A DNA stretch of 64,000 nucleotides from Cloeon dipterum (GCF_949628265.1 NC_088787.1:6624501-6688500), one strand, 5' to 3'. Positions 45,473 through 58,028 are shown, numbered from the stretch's first letter. The notes: generated from the sequence alone by a model not told the origin. Made by a program: numbers and translations.

Positions 45473-47935
45473 TTTAATTGAGCCGCGACATTCCTGAGTA
45501 TTTACGTGATTCCCCAAATGGGTGCAACAATGGCCTTTTTCATACAATGGATTAACCCTCAATGCCAGCTAACAATAAGCAGACTCACCAGCAGCGCGCA
45601 GAGGGTGTCTCGACTGTCATGTCATCTTCCCAGAGGAAGCGAATGTTTTTTTTCTGAAAATTAATTTACTATTGTTGTGCTTAGGCAAGAAGAATTTGCA
45701 GCTGCATCCCATTTCCGTCCGGACATCAGTGTGACCACCCAGGTAGCACACAAAGTGTCACTCAGACATCACTATCATGTCGAATTTTTACTTTTGTGAT
45801 ATCAGAAAATGACATTTACAATAATGCATTGAAAGACTGTTCAGCGGCACAGTTTCCTTCCAAGTGTAAGGCGTATGTGAGTGCGTGTTTCTAGTGCAGC
45901 TTAATTCCCCTCCTTTCAAGGCCCATTCCGGCTCTGCCCTCCTGGCTAGAGTTTTCGCGAGGTGTTTTTTCCAGGAATGGTGCCATTTTTCACTGTGCTT
46001 CATATTTTTAGTTTTTAGTTTTTACAAATTGTTTTTTAACATGTATGTGCATATCTTTTGGTGAGAATAAACTGGCCACGAGCACTGGAGACTGGAGAGC
46101 TATTTTTGCACGCAGTCACACAACGTCAATAACGAAGCAGCCGCTTTATTTTTTTCACTAGTTATCTTGCGTGCCGGCGCCATAAAAGTGGAGCCTGTGT
46201 TTTTTCTGCTCCTCCGCACCGACTTCGTAAAAGGGGTTGATTTCTCGTCTGCTGCGACTTTTGCTATCGGCGCCGAGAGGATGCCCTTTAAATAATTTAT
46301 TGCATAAATCTAAAATTAACAAATTTGTGTGTATGTGTGTGTGAATGCAGCCGGCTCACTTAAAGCTCGAAAAATTAATTAAAACTCCCTTCGCTTGGAA
46401 GAAGCTTTTCGCTGGCAATTTGTTTCGTCCTCAACTTTAATTTTTTGTTGACAGGTGCGGAAAATTTATTGAATTTTTCAAAAGATCAACTCAAACGACT
46501 ACTCATTATTATGTAAAATGCCCCGTTAGGAATATAAATATATTAAAAGGGGATTAGAAAGTGACCAAGATCAACTGCTAAATAAGTTAGTAATTTTCAT
46601 GGGAAAATCATACTAATTGCGGGTGGCGAAAGTAAAGAAGAGGCAGGAAATAGACCACAAAGATAAAAAAAACAGACGAAAAAAACAGAATTGACAGTTG
46701 AAGTGTTGAGGCAGCTGTGCTACACATTTCCGAACATCGGGAAATCTCTTCTGAATTTTTAAAAACGTGGAAGAGGCAAATCGTAGTAGATTTTTACAAA
46801 AAAAAATGGATATTTATTAAATGTTCCCTAGAAGTGCTCTATCAATTTTTAGAAAGTTGAAACCTTTGAAGATTACCCGAGCCGACTTCGTCTTAAAATA
46901 AATTTTAATTTGTGACCATTCTCATCCGCGCTCTGTATTGGGGGACGTGCAAGCCTGAGCAATTAATAATTTACCTGGTGCACATTTTCTTCTGTTTCCA
47001 AAAGAGTTCAGTTTACACGATTTTATTGCCCAGGAGGCGTCTATTGTGTCTTATTACCGCCAGCAGCACGCTATTTTTCATATTTTAGGGTGGCTGTGCA
47101 ACCTCCACAGTTCGTATTTTCTCTGCCTCGGCAGTTGCCATCTCGCATCCCAGAGAATTATAACAATAACCTTTTCACACAATGCGACTGCGATGACTCA
47201 GCCTTGCCGCTTCACAACCAACGCACAAGGGTAACTCAATATTTCTCTTCCAAATTTTGTCAAATAAGTCGCTTTGCCACCCAAAACCAGTGTATTTTTT
47301 TCTGGAAATTAATTTATTGTCGTCTTTGTTGTTATAAATGCGAAATAATTTGCATTTCCGTCAGAGCAGTGGTGAGCCTTCCAAAGTTTTGATCTACGGT
47401 CGTATTTTAGAAGACCGATTTTTTTACTGCCAGACATCTTGGGTGGTCAACTGTTAGAGAGAGATTTACGAGACAAGCTGAGCATTAAATACACGGTCAT
47501 TCCATCCGCCAGCTAGGGGGATGCAAGGTCAGTTTCGAGGGACATCAAAGGTTTTTGTCAGTTGAATGAACGCGCTGCAGGGCGAGAATAAAGTGTGCTT
47601 GACAAAAAACGCTTTTAAAGGAAAAATAAGGAAAAGCAAAATTCTTAGAAATCAAACCGAACTATTTGTTGATGGATGTCGACCGGCCTCGGGTCTACAG
47701 GCTCGCGTTGGGGCAGATCAGGCCGAAGATTGCTTTATGTCACGACGTATAGCAGACAGAAAATGCCGCCCGCTTGAAAAGCATAACAAGATCCACTTGG
47801 CATCCTCAGAAAATTATCTAAAATTCCAATAAATAGAATTAGTGTACAGAATGTATTTTACTTTAAACCAATCACTTTAAATCCCAAGCATCTGAACAGG
47901 GTTGAGAAGAAAAATATTGAAATTGATAAATTTTC
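45473..47935. repeat. Third, diverged and truncated copy of the duplicated unit's left part
   Basis: Parallels 26281-28720 and 35876-38315 with a few per cent differences. It includes the LINE 3' fragment (45826-46077, without the CCCGGG change of the other two), a TG microsatellite at about 46327-46342, and the start of the Mth 5' relic (47650-47935). Similarity ends abruptly at about 47930, inside the Mth 5' block, so no repeat-protein or LRR gene follows directly. Confidence 0.7.
47650..47935 (+). pseudogene. Truncated Mth-like 5' flank relic
   Basis: Only the part equivalent to 28460-28720 remains (GTTGGGGCAGATCAGG, ATAGCAGACAGAAAATGCCG, CATCTGAACAGGGTTGAG). The leader and exon 3 remnants seen in units 1 and 2 are absent. 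Confidence 0.55.
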
Positions 47936-50510
47936 ATTTCCGGCAGAGCAGTGGTGCGCCTTCCAAAGTTCTGACTGATTTTTTATTTTTCCTCTATCCA
48001 AAACACCAGCCTCGTTGTCGCACCATTTTAGAAACGTTATTGTTTCGCATGAAATAATTTAAATTCAGGAATAATGGCAAAATATGACACGCATACAGCT
48101 TCTGCATAGATGACCAAAGAATGAAATTAATTGGTTTTATCACCAACCGCTAGAAAAAAACCTGCGGTCATGTATTTTATTTGTCTCTCAGCATGATTTA
48201 TTTTCTCATTAAATATTTTCTTCCAATCAATATTAAAAAAACTCAAGTTTAAAATCACTGACGAAAATGCTGGCGGTTTTTTTTCAAGCCTGCGTGTCTG
48301 ATAAAAAAGAGGCTTCTGTCTTAAATTTAACACCTGCATCTATAACACTTAGATTTAGAATATCCATTGAAATATCCTTGCATTAGGATATTCTTGCTTT
48401 TCCAAATAATACACAGTTTGCCAACGTGTTTTTTACTTGAGTAGTTTTACTCAAAACGAGTGCGACACAACCACTCACGTTCCTTTTCCGCATATCGCAG
48501 TTTTCGCATGGCCTGCGAATTAATTTGCGCCAACTTTAAATGAACTCTGTTCTAATTAAAAATAGAGGATTAATAATTCCCATCTCGATTGTTGGTTGTG
48601 CAGAAGAGAAAAATAAAAGAGTTGAGGCAGTCCGGCGGGCGCACTAACTAAAGTCGGCTAGCAAGTGGCTTCCATTTTAATCAATGTAATGAAAATGTAA
48701 ATTAGCAGCAGTGTTGCGCGCTGCCTGCATCTCAGCGGGCATTTTTGCACGGTTTGTTTCCCTATATATTATACGCGAAAGCAGCGCGAGCAGAGATGAA
48801 TTTAATTTCACGCCGGCCTCGGCACGGAAAGAAATTTCCGAAAATTTTGTCTGCTGAGTTTACTGCCTCGTTTCAGTTTGAAGCCTGTGCAATCGCATTC
48901 AAAATATTCCAAAGCCGGAGGAGAGCTTTTAACTGCTAAATTTGGGGTTGAACCTTGCGGACTGTGGATAAGACAGTTATTTTCTGAAAAAGATTTTTTG
49001 GAAAAATAATTAACTAACTTGGTGTGGGTCTTTTTTTCTCCGTGTTTTGTAATTGCAAGTAAATATGAAAACTAGTTAATCAAAGAAGAGAAGCAATTTA
49101 ATGACTAGCGGTTTTTTACCCTTTATTTTTTCTCTCGAGTTATATTCAATCACCCCATCAATATTTGAAATAAATATAGTAAAAATCAGTAAATACGCGC
49201 AAAATTTTGTTAAAAAAAAACGGTAATTTTCTTATTAAAAACCGATTTAACTTTTTCGAGGAGGCGAGAAATATTTTTTATTGAAAAGATTAAATTTGAA
49301 TCATTTACACGCTCACGTCAAATGTTTTATAACCTGAAAAATGCAACTTTGGAACATTCTTGATGCGGAGTTGAAAAGATTTCAAATGGGTTGACACCAT
49401 TAGAATGCTTGGGCTATCTAGGGGAGGTCATGGTGAGTTTAGTGGTGTCAAGTTTCAAAATTGGATGCTTTAATAAGTCGATGTTTGGCGAAAAATGTTT
49501 TTTTATTCCAGAGTCCGTCTTAGTACAGCAGTAGTCTTCAGGTTCTAACAGTGCTGCATTTACAAAAATCATTTAATTATACCGGCATTAACATCAGTAT
49601 CTTGGAATAATTTAATTGAGCCAATTAGTATTTTATCCTAATGGTCACCCTCAAAATTTCCCACACAACTTATTTCGAGCACGGCACAAAGTGTGTTTGA
49701 ATAATTCAAACGAAAATTTAATGCACGGCAGTCAGACATCGCGACATGCAGCCGTGATTAAGCTGCAAATTATTCTGCCTCATTTTTCTGCATCTCGGCG
49801 AGCGCGAATGAGTAACGTTTGCAGCGCTTAAATATTTATTCACACGCGAGCGCTCTCATTATTTACATCGCACCTATAATAAATAAATGAAACGCGCCGC
49901 GGAGCAGCCAGCCTGAGTGAGCACAAGCACAAACACTTTCGTTTGAGCTGCCGTATTTCGCGATGTGAAAAAAGCTGGGCCCTACTATTGGAGTGACAAT
50001 CATCAGAAAGATAATTTTTTTCGCGAAAATCTAACCGGGAAATTGGGGGCCTCCATTCAACGTGTGCACGATGTACCACGAATCCAGAGTACGCTACGCC
50101 GTGCACTAAATAACCGCACCGAGACTCCGCCCATACGCGACGCATCTGTTGCCGCCATTGCTATGAAGATCATCATCATTATGATGGCCGCCGTTTTTCG
50201 GGATTTAATTTTTTAAATGCTACGGTGAGAGTGATACTATAGGCAAGGAATTCTCTCTTTCTTGCTCTCGCGACGAGGTGCCATTTTTCACATAGAAGTG
50301 TCCCGGCCACAACTAAAACGCTGCGTTTTATTGCCCGGCTAAGGTTCCCCGTGCCTCTGCTTTTGCATATATTTACTCGCATTGTCGAGTCCATGTGTAC
50401 CGCGCCTTTAGTGCACCGCCGAAATCATTTTGTCCGTGGAGAATCACACGCCGCTTTTGTCGGCTTGTGCTCTTTTTGGTCACGCCGCGCATATCTTATT
50501 AGGCAGTTAC
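47936..50510. other. Single-copy island without a recognised gene
   Basis: The largest stretch of the right half that is not repeated elsewhere in the window. Open frames are short and none has a recognisable domain or plausible splice context. 49840-50400 is slightly less AT-rich. I cannot support any feature in it. Confidence 0.5.
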
Positions 50511-51600
50511 AGTAAATTTGTATAGAGCAATACTATTTATTTCTCGATTACATGGTACAGTGCATTTTTAATCCATTAAAGCTTGCTTTGAACTTGTCTC
50601 CATGCAACTTTTTCTTGGTGATTGTGCTGGGGCAAGATATGAAATGAAATTCAGTGAAATTTCTGACTATTCAGTAGAAAAGATTGTTTCGTAAACTACT
50701 GCATAAATTAGAAAACGAAGAAAACGGTAACCTTCACGGTTCTATACACTGAATTGAATAGTATCAAAACAATGCTAAACGCATTTAACGCAATAGTTCT
50801 AAATTAATTTGATAGTCAAAAACGCAAATTGAAAACACGTGGTTTAAAAAATATTTCGTATATCTAGAAAAATTAATTGAATACTTGCAGTGGAAATTCA
50901 ATTTAATCACATCTAATTTCAGCTCACGAAGGTATAATTTTTTAACTATAACATTATGAAGCAAAATTCAAAATAAACTTACAAGCTACGTCTTTTTAAG
51001 ATAGATCGCAACTTTAGGTTTTTGAATTATGTCTTTACAACACGTTGAATCAGAGTTATTGATGTTCAAGCAAAAGTGTCTGAATATTTAGGCGTTTCTA
51101 GACACATGGTCGCACGCACTATGCTCGTGGAAAAAATTGTTAAAACATTTCTCACAATTTATTCGGATCCATTATTCGACAGAATGGAAATTGTACAAAA
51201 TCGATCAGAAAAATAAATTACTGCAACACAACCATGATAGCAGACTGAAACCACTGTTTAATTACTTTAAAGTGGAAATAAATATTTCCTGCGTTTCGGC
51301 CGCCTGCTGCTGCTGCTGCTGTCTGCGTCTGTGTCCGAGGCCGAGAAGGTTGTTCAGCGGCCCGCCGTTGAAGAGCCAGCCGAGCGGCCGCCGGACGGGC
51401 TGCTCGCTGTCGAATTGTTGGTGCCGACCGCGCGTTGCCGCCTCTTATATCAACTTGGTTGCAGCGGAATCGGACGACCGGCTCTGACCGACAAGAGGCC
51501 GACTGGCCGAAATTTCCGGAATGGCCGCCGGCAGAGAACGAGTTGGTCGCCGAGAGCGAGAAAGTGGCTCGATCGGCCCCTTCGTGCTGCACGTACGGCT
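50511..51600. repeat. Block shared with 63061-64000
   Basis: From TAAATTTGTATAGAGCAATAC onward this block matches 63061-64000, including GTTTCTAGACACATGGTCGCA and the start of a repeat-protein C-terminus. The left edges differ in context (a unique island here, a repeat-protein flank at 63060), giving clear breakpoints. Confidence 0.7.
51262..51600 (-). pseudogene. Repeat-protein C-terminal fragment, diverged
   Basis: The minus strand encodes SEQPVRRPLGWLFNGGPLN, then NLLGLGHRRR, poly-Gln, AAETQEI and a divergent tail ending STLK. An in-frame stop lies about 27 codons upstream of RRPLGW, at a GATATAAGAG stretch. Further upstream, in another frame, ATFSLSATNSFSAGG resembles a strongly diverged repeat. 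It is not a working gene in this form. Confidence 0.55.
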
Positions 51601-51769
51601 GGTGGCTGCTCTATTGCGGCTGCCTCGACCGTTGCGTCTCGGATAAAAACACGAACCTGCCATTGTCTGAAAAATGGAATTTTTTTATTGAGAAAAGAAG
51701 TAAATCAAAGACCACGGAAGATTGAATTAGCTGGAGTACTAGAAATAATTATAGAAATTATATAATTAA

Positions 51770-52207
51770 ATAAATATTTAAAAAGCGAAAAAATTTATCT
51801 ATTTTTAAAACAATAATAATTTGTATTAAATTGAAACCCTCAATGTTTTATGCAAGCTGCGGGACTTCTGTGCTAAAACAGTTGCGTCGGTCGGCAACCT
51901 TGAATTTGGTTCTCTGTCCAAACGATATGGATGTAAAAGGAGCTCTGATTTCCATATAATGAGTGGAAGAGCAACAATGCCGAGGTTGCCCTTACCATCA
52001 GCTGTTGTGGGGCGAAACTAATTCGAATAGCCATTTGAAGATTAATAAAAATAGTTTTAAAACTATTGCTTCTTATTCCTAATAAAGAATCACTTTTTGA
52101 ATTAGTTTCAATCAGCTGAATTTACCAGAATTTTTTATAAAAGATAAAATTTCCAAACTGTCAATTCTGGTTTTGAAATCAATTTTACACATTTTAACTC
52201 GTTGCAG
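51770..52207. other. Flank before the Mth relic
   Basis: AT-rich. The last ~130 bp resemble the intron before exon 5 of gene D (TTACACATTTTAA..TGTTGCAG type). No gene seen. Confidence 0.4.
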
Positions 52208-52776
52208 GGCTCTTCGCAAAGGAAGTAACTACTTTGCAAAGTTCGTTGCATATTCGACTTGCGTGTCGATTTCAATATATATAGTGGCTACTGGCTACGG
52301 CTCTAATTTTCAACCTAATCAATGACGAAAACTCCATTTTTAACCCAAACGTAGGGAATGAGATATGCTGTGTCGACGGTATTAATTCATACAAAGTTGA
52401 AGCGGAATTGTTGTTAATAAGTGCAAACCACAGGCACAGCATCAAAATGGATTTACGGATTTGGACCGAGCTTGATTTTGCTTTCGGCAAACCTCGGCTT
52501 GTTGTCTGCAACCTGGGCAAGTGGCGAGCCTGCGTCCGCACCACGGAGGAGGAACGGCGCAGAACGTATTTAATGCTCACCCTCTTGGAGGGTTGCACGT
52601 TCATCGATGAAGCCCTCCCGAACATTTATGACGGTGCTCACATTACCTTCATCACGAGTGTCTTCGTTGCTTTGCAAGGAGTTTTCATCTTTTTGCTCCT
52701 TGTGTGCGCTGACAGGTATGTGAGGAAGAGCCTGAGCAGCCGATTTTGTAAAGCCCAGCGTGGTTATATAATCTAA
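52208..52776 (+). pseudogene. Mth-like 3' relic (TM4-TM7), frameshifted
   Basis: Equivalents of exon 5 (52208-52379) and exon 6 (about 52434-52776) of the Mth genes. Exon 5 carries a ~7-bp insertion inside TM4 (a repeated GGCTAC), and exon 6 a two-base insertion near GGCGAGCCTGCG plus a deletion of the linker before RRRTY; each breaks the frame. TM6-TM7 and the VRKSLSSRFCK tail remain readable, with a poly(A) signal at 52827. Exons 1-4 are absent. Its position before LRR copy 4 mirrors that of gene D before LRR copy 1. Confidence 0.8.
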
Positions 52777-53209
52777 TAAAATTCATGCGAATTTTGAGGA
52801 AGCATGACGATTTTTCCAATTTTTTTAATAAATTTTTACTTTTTAATTTTCTGTTAATTATTTTGGACCTCATAGAAACCAATTCAATTGATTAAACAAA
52901 ATAAAACCGAAAATTAGAGGGCATTGGAAATCTTAATTTTTCATTCAAACAGTAATTGTTTACACGGTAGAGAAAATAGAATCAGAAATTATATTTCTCA
53001 AAAAAGGGCAATAAGATTTTTTTAAATAAACATAAATAGTTTTTTGTAAAAAAATCTTTTTCTGCGATTCTACGGCTAATGGTTGACCTCATTTTGGGTT
53101 TCAGCTCGGCAAAAGATTAAATGTGAAGTGAGAATAAACAGTAGCAGGATTAAGTCTGAAATCACAGCGGAAGTGCCATAAAACTAAATTTTTAATAAAG
53201 AATATGGTG

Positions 53210-53224
53210 GCGCCATCTGCTGGC
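53210..53224 (-). promoter_or_regulatory. CTCF-like binding site (second copy)
   Basis: The same CCAGCAGATGGCGCC (minus strand) as at 20604-20618, in the equivalent position between an Mth 3' end and an LRR gene. Flanking bases have diverged while the 15-bp core is unchanged. LRR copies 2 and 3 have no such site in their 3' flank. Confidence 0.5.
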
Positions 53225-53513
53225 AGCATCGAACAACAAGGGTTTATACAACTGGTTAATTTTAATTCATTTATTTTTAATTTAAAACAATTAATCGCAG
53301 TAAATTCTTCAAAGCACAAGATAAAAAAAACCGTTTTCTTTACTTCAATTAATTTTGGGTATTCAAATTGGTGTTCAATAAAGATTTCATTCGTTTTCTC
53401 GGCAATGAGATTGCATAGTCAATCGACATCAACTTCCACTCAATCAATAATTTCTGGTTGTTGATTTTATTTTGCCGTAAAAATTACTGCTGACAAAACT
53501 TTTCTTTCTTTCG

Positions 53514-53630
53514 TCGCGGTCCGTGGAGACCACGTGGCCGCTGGCTGGCATCTGTCCTGTGCCCCACACAGGGCGCCTGCCTGCGAGGAGCCCCACGTTG
53601 GCACCGATTGTGGCCCGCGTTACTATTTTT
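53514..53630 (-). pseudogene. Decayed repeat-protein fragment downstream of LRR copy 4
   Basis: Counterpart of 20904-21039 with the same degenerate GAPTWGSSQA-type remnant; part of the repeat unit has been lost between GATTGTGGC and CCGCGTTAC. Non-functional. Confidence 0.5.
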
Positions 53631-53704
53631 ATTAATTAGCATATCTCATGGAAAAGGTAATGAAATAATAATATGTGCAAAAGATTCAATTTAAAGCAGT
53701 TTAA

Positions 53705-56700
53705 TTATTTACAAAAAATACAGAAACGATTTTTTTTACAAGAGGGGAAGAAATATTTGAGTGTTTCACAGGAATCGCAATCAGAGCAATAAAGCATTCT
53801 GCCAAAATGTTCGAAAAGGCTGAGCCTGCTTGATAAAAACTCCACGTTGTGTCGTGGGAGCTGATTTAAATTCACAATAAAATTGAACTTTACATTATTT
53901 TGCCACATTTGGTGGGCAGCAGTTCCGGTGTATTTACCGGCGACACAATCCAGAATAAAAAAAGATCCACCTGGGACTTCAGGGCTCTCCCACCAATCTC
54001 CATCTCCGATCAAATGATCCACTCTGAAACAAAAGAAAGAATAATTATTAGAATTAGACTTAATGACAGAATATTTAACTCATAATTCAACATTTTTACG
54101 AAATGATATGCAAAAGTGAAATTTCAACTATTAAAAACATTTGTTTTCCTTACCGGAAATCCCAGCGCCACTTGAACGCCTTGAGTCGGTGCACCGGCGC
54201 GATGTGTGCGCTAACGCCCGAGAGATCACAATTAATTAATTCTAATGAATTCAGATTGGGGCAGAGGCTGAAGACGTCTACAAGGGTGAACTCATCCTCT
54301 TCGGAAAGGCTAATGCCTTTGAGTATCAGTTCTCGAAGTGCAAGTCCGTTGGTCTCTAAGAACCTCCTCACAAGGTGCTGTTCATGGCTACCAGCAGAAA
54401 TCCGGGCAGTTCTCAATTCTGGAAGGGTCGGAAATTGGACCTTTTCGTCTTCCACGTCTTCCAGTTGAAAGGACGAGAACTAAAAATTTTTCAATTATTT
54501 TACTACTACTCAAAAAGGCTGTTTGAAATTTCTTACCCAGAGTTCCGTCACTTGTGTCAAGCCTGGCAGCAAATCGAAATCAGCGAATTCCGATGGGGCA
54601 ATATTCAAAATGATATTTTGCGGAAATGCTGCGCATTTACGAGATTCTTCTATTTCCGTGGGAATCGTTTTCTGCATGTCCAGGCTTATTTCCCGGTAAC
54701 TTTGAGCGAAGATGTCCACAAACAAAAAGTCCTCCCTGAAGGTCTCGCATGAGGGTTCGTCCAAGTAGACATGGTTCGCGTGGAATTTTGCTAGTTTCTC
54801 GCATTGCTGCGTGATTGCCACCACTCCAGACAAACGCACGGAAACGTCTTCGATGCGAAGGACCTCCAAGTTCTTCAGTGCGATGATCGATGCACATTCT
54901 CTCTCCTCAAGCGTGAAGCGGCCCAGACCATTAACGGTCAAACTACGCACATTCGGAATATTCGAGCCAAAAGAGCTGACCAACTGAAATAAAATTTAAT
55001 GAAGTTCATATTTTGGAAATTTATCAATAATAATTACCTCTTGAAAACGCGAGTTTGACAAGCAGAAGCACTTGCCGGCCACTCCCATCAATTCTGTAGT
55101 GTCGAAGTTGACATACTTTTTGGAGTTGATTAAAAACGGCAGACTCGCCCACAGTTTGTTGATGCGATCATCTTTGTTGCTGCAGTCTTCGTGAGAATGG
55201 TTCTTGATAGTATTCCACGATTCCTGGAGCAAATCACGCCTGAAAGGACCTGAAAATAAACAATTTTCGTTTTTGGTAAGGTTTTCGAGAAGAGACACTA
55301 TTTTTTAATGACATGAAACGCCCAAATATGTTTTATATTTTCATAACACCATGATACACTAGTAGTATGTGTTTGTTTGGATTTTTTATCTTTCACAAAA
55401 AAAGAGTAAAAACACTCATATTTTATATTTAGTGACGAAATGAACATTTTTGTCAAATTTTCGTCATTAATTAAATTATTTAATTTGATTTCTCTTCAGA
55501 AATATGGATTTAATATAACTTTTAAGGGTTTTCATGATAAATTTTCCAATCAAATTATCGAAAAATGCCCTAATCTGTTTATTTCTGATAAAAATGCATC
55601 CCTGAACATCTCAACTTGGTAAAGTTAAAAAATTTGAAATGAATACGATTAGTGGGAAAATTCCTGGAGAAAATTGGACGTTTCAACGTTTCATTTTAGA
55701 AAATTTCTGTGGGGAAACCAGGAAAAACAAAACTGAAATGCAAAACATTGCCTTCGCTCTAATTTCCAAATAAATGGACATAATAAAATTATATTTAGAG
55801 AGTTTTCATTGGCTAAAAGGGCATCAGGCACGCGCGAGGCAGTATAAAATTTGATTTTATAGTGAGACAACTTACCAATGGTCGAATTCACAAGGTTCTT
55901 GTCGTAGCTCTCGACGTTGTCGAGCACACTTTTGACGGCTAGGCTTAAAAGGCTGTTGCTTTTCACCTGAGAAAATAAGAATGTAAAAAATTATTTAAAC
56001 ATAGATCACGTTTTTTAAACATTTTATGTTATTTTCTTCATGCAGCAGCAGATTTATTTTCATTATGTTGCACTTGCGGATCAAATAAATCAAATTAAAA
56101 TTTTTAAAAGAATAATTTCACGCCTTGTCTGTGTAATTTGGTTAATAATCTTACAAATCCAGAGATAAACCTTCGCGGATTGCAAAACTGTTCGATCACA
56201 TGTTACTAGATTTTATTAAAAACAGGGAGAAGCTGGAGCTAACTAAATGTTATCAGACAAGCGTTTTGCGCTTCGCATCGATTGTCTTGGCAGTTTCCCG
56301 TCCCCAACATTGCACCGCGAGTGCCTGCCAGCGCCGGCGGCACATAAAAATCGAAAAATCCCGCTCGCGGTTGAAAGCTGTTCGCCGTGTGTCTTGAACT
56401 TTGCCAGAATTTCCGAAAAAATAATTAAAATTCGGCCCTTGATAGGGTTTCAGGTTGGGATACCTTGAAAAAGGTCGGTTTGATGCGTCAGTTAAAAGCC
56501 ATTCGCGAGCACTGTCGTTCGTGGTTTATTCTGCGACGAACGGTCGAATTTTGGCAAAAAAAAAATCATTTAAAAGCGTCTGCGAACTGGCCAAAAGCAA
56601 TAAATGCCCCTGTTGTGCATGTTGCACCGCTTCGCGAAATCAAAACCCGTGCTTAAATGATCAATAACCGAAGAGAAGCGGTACCAGCGCAAAAACCCTG

Positions 56701-58028
56701 TAGTTAAAGTGCTCAGGGTGCGCAACCTGAGGAAGATTGGAGGTTTGAAGTGCGGAGAGTAAGCGCTGACACCGTCAAACATGCTCACAAACGCTGGAAA
56801 AGAAATTAAATTCGGCCTGGGAAGCGATCTCACAATCAGGTCGGAGTACCCTGAGTAAGGTCGAATGGACATGCCGGGTTGAAGCCCCTCGCGAGCCCTG
56901 TCGAGTGAGGGGTCGTAGTCGACGCTGCGACGAACGATAGAATTTTCCCAAAAATAAATCCATTTTCGTCTCGGCCTGCAAAATAAATTCCTTTTGCTGT
57001 GCTCAAGGCGCACACACAAAAAACCCTTATAAAATCAATTTTGGATCTGCAAAACCGCTGAAAATCGAGATTCAGACATCCATGTTCGCACTCGTGCTCT
57101 TCCGATCGCCAAAATAAAAATTTACAGCCCCGGGGCTTGGCGGCGCCCTCGCGCGTATTTTTGAAGTCCGCAATTGCAAAATTCAAATTTTCAATCCTCC
57201 GCCGTAATTCGCCTTTTAGCATAAACTTAATGAAAATCGGTTTGCATACAATATTCGCCAACCGGAAGAGTGCAGAGTGGTCATCGTGGCCAAAAAATTT
57301 TTTTACTAATTAATTCCACATTTTTATTTTCCCGTGTTAAGCTTAAAATATTCCGCTCCGCGCGCCAGATTTTATTGACATTCTATTTTGTGAATTCCAT
57401 TTTAAAATTCCGGATCTCCGAGAGTGAACCTTTGAAATCGAGAACCGCGGGACAAGACCGGGAGCGAGTCGTCATTAAATCTTGGGAGGTGGGTCAAAGC
57501 CGGGACAAGACAGAAGCGGGAGCAGTTTGTCTTTCCAAATAAACGCTTTAGTTCTGATTTATTAAAAAATTTAGATTTATATTTTTTAGACTTTTTTGAC
57601 TAAACTTCGTGTCGTTGCGGAGTGGAACGCTGTACCACCCGCCATGAAGGGCTGTTCGGCGGCACAGTTTCCAGCGGTGTGCAAGGCGTATATGTGAGTT
57701 GGATTTTTTAAAGTGTCACTCCTCAAGTATAGATTAGAAAAAACGTTAAAAATGCCTTGAATAAAATTCTTAGTAATTAACAAAATTATTATTTTTTTTT
57801 TGATTAGCGGATTCTTGATTTTGGTGCGACAAAAAATTAAGGGTAGTCTCTTGTGCAACCAATTTTCATGAGTCATTTGTTCCAGTCGTGAGAACCACCG
57901 ATGAATTTCAAATCGGCGTAATTATTTGAGCCCAAAAAGAAATTATTTGGAAAGTTGTATAGGAATTAACGGTTAAGCGCCAGAAATCAAGGAGAAAATG
58001 GAAGAGATTCGAAAATTGGTCTTACCAT
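53705..58028 (-). CDS. Leucine-rich-repeat protein, copy 4 (465 aa)
   Basis: Exons: 58028-58026 (ATG), 55966-55876, 55249-55038, 54983-54537, 54479-54154, 54023-53705; 1398 nt, open. It is closest to copy 1, sharing the 465-aa length, the Cys-rich tail (CSDCDSCETL...SCKKNRFCIFCK pattern) and the doubled intron 1 segment. The 54-nt third intron (54984-55037) has an in-frame TAA here, so splicing is required. Intron 1 carries a LINE fragment not present in the other copies. LRR motifs as in copy 1. Probably intracellular; function unknown. Confidence 0.85.
57604..57710 (+). mobile_element. LINE C-terminal fragment in intron 1 of LRR copy 4
   Basis: Encodes LRVVAEWNAVPPAMKGCSAAQ then FPAVCKAYM and a stop, a variant of the LINE end at 8160-8260. 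The equivalent positions in copies 1-3 (for example about 24915) lack it, so it arrived after or during the split from copy 1. It differs in sequence from the LINE piece shared by the duplicated units, so it is an independent event. Confidence 0.6.

Noticed and set aside
46327-46342. TG-rich microsatellite
   Set aside because: Ordinary simple repeat of variable length between copies; no function suggested.
49616-50394. Short frames of 71-101 codons in the single-copy island
   Set aside because: No recognisable domains, overlapping frames on both strands, no paralogue for comparison.
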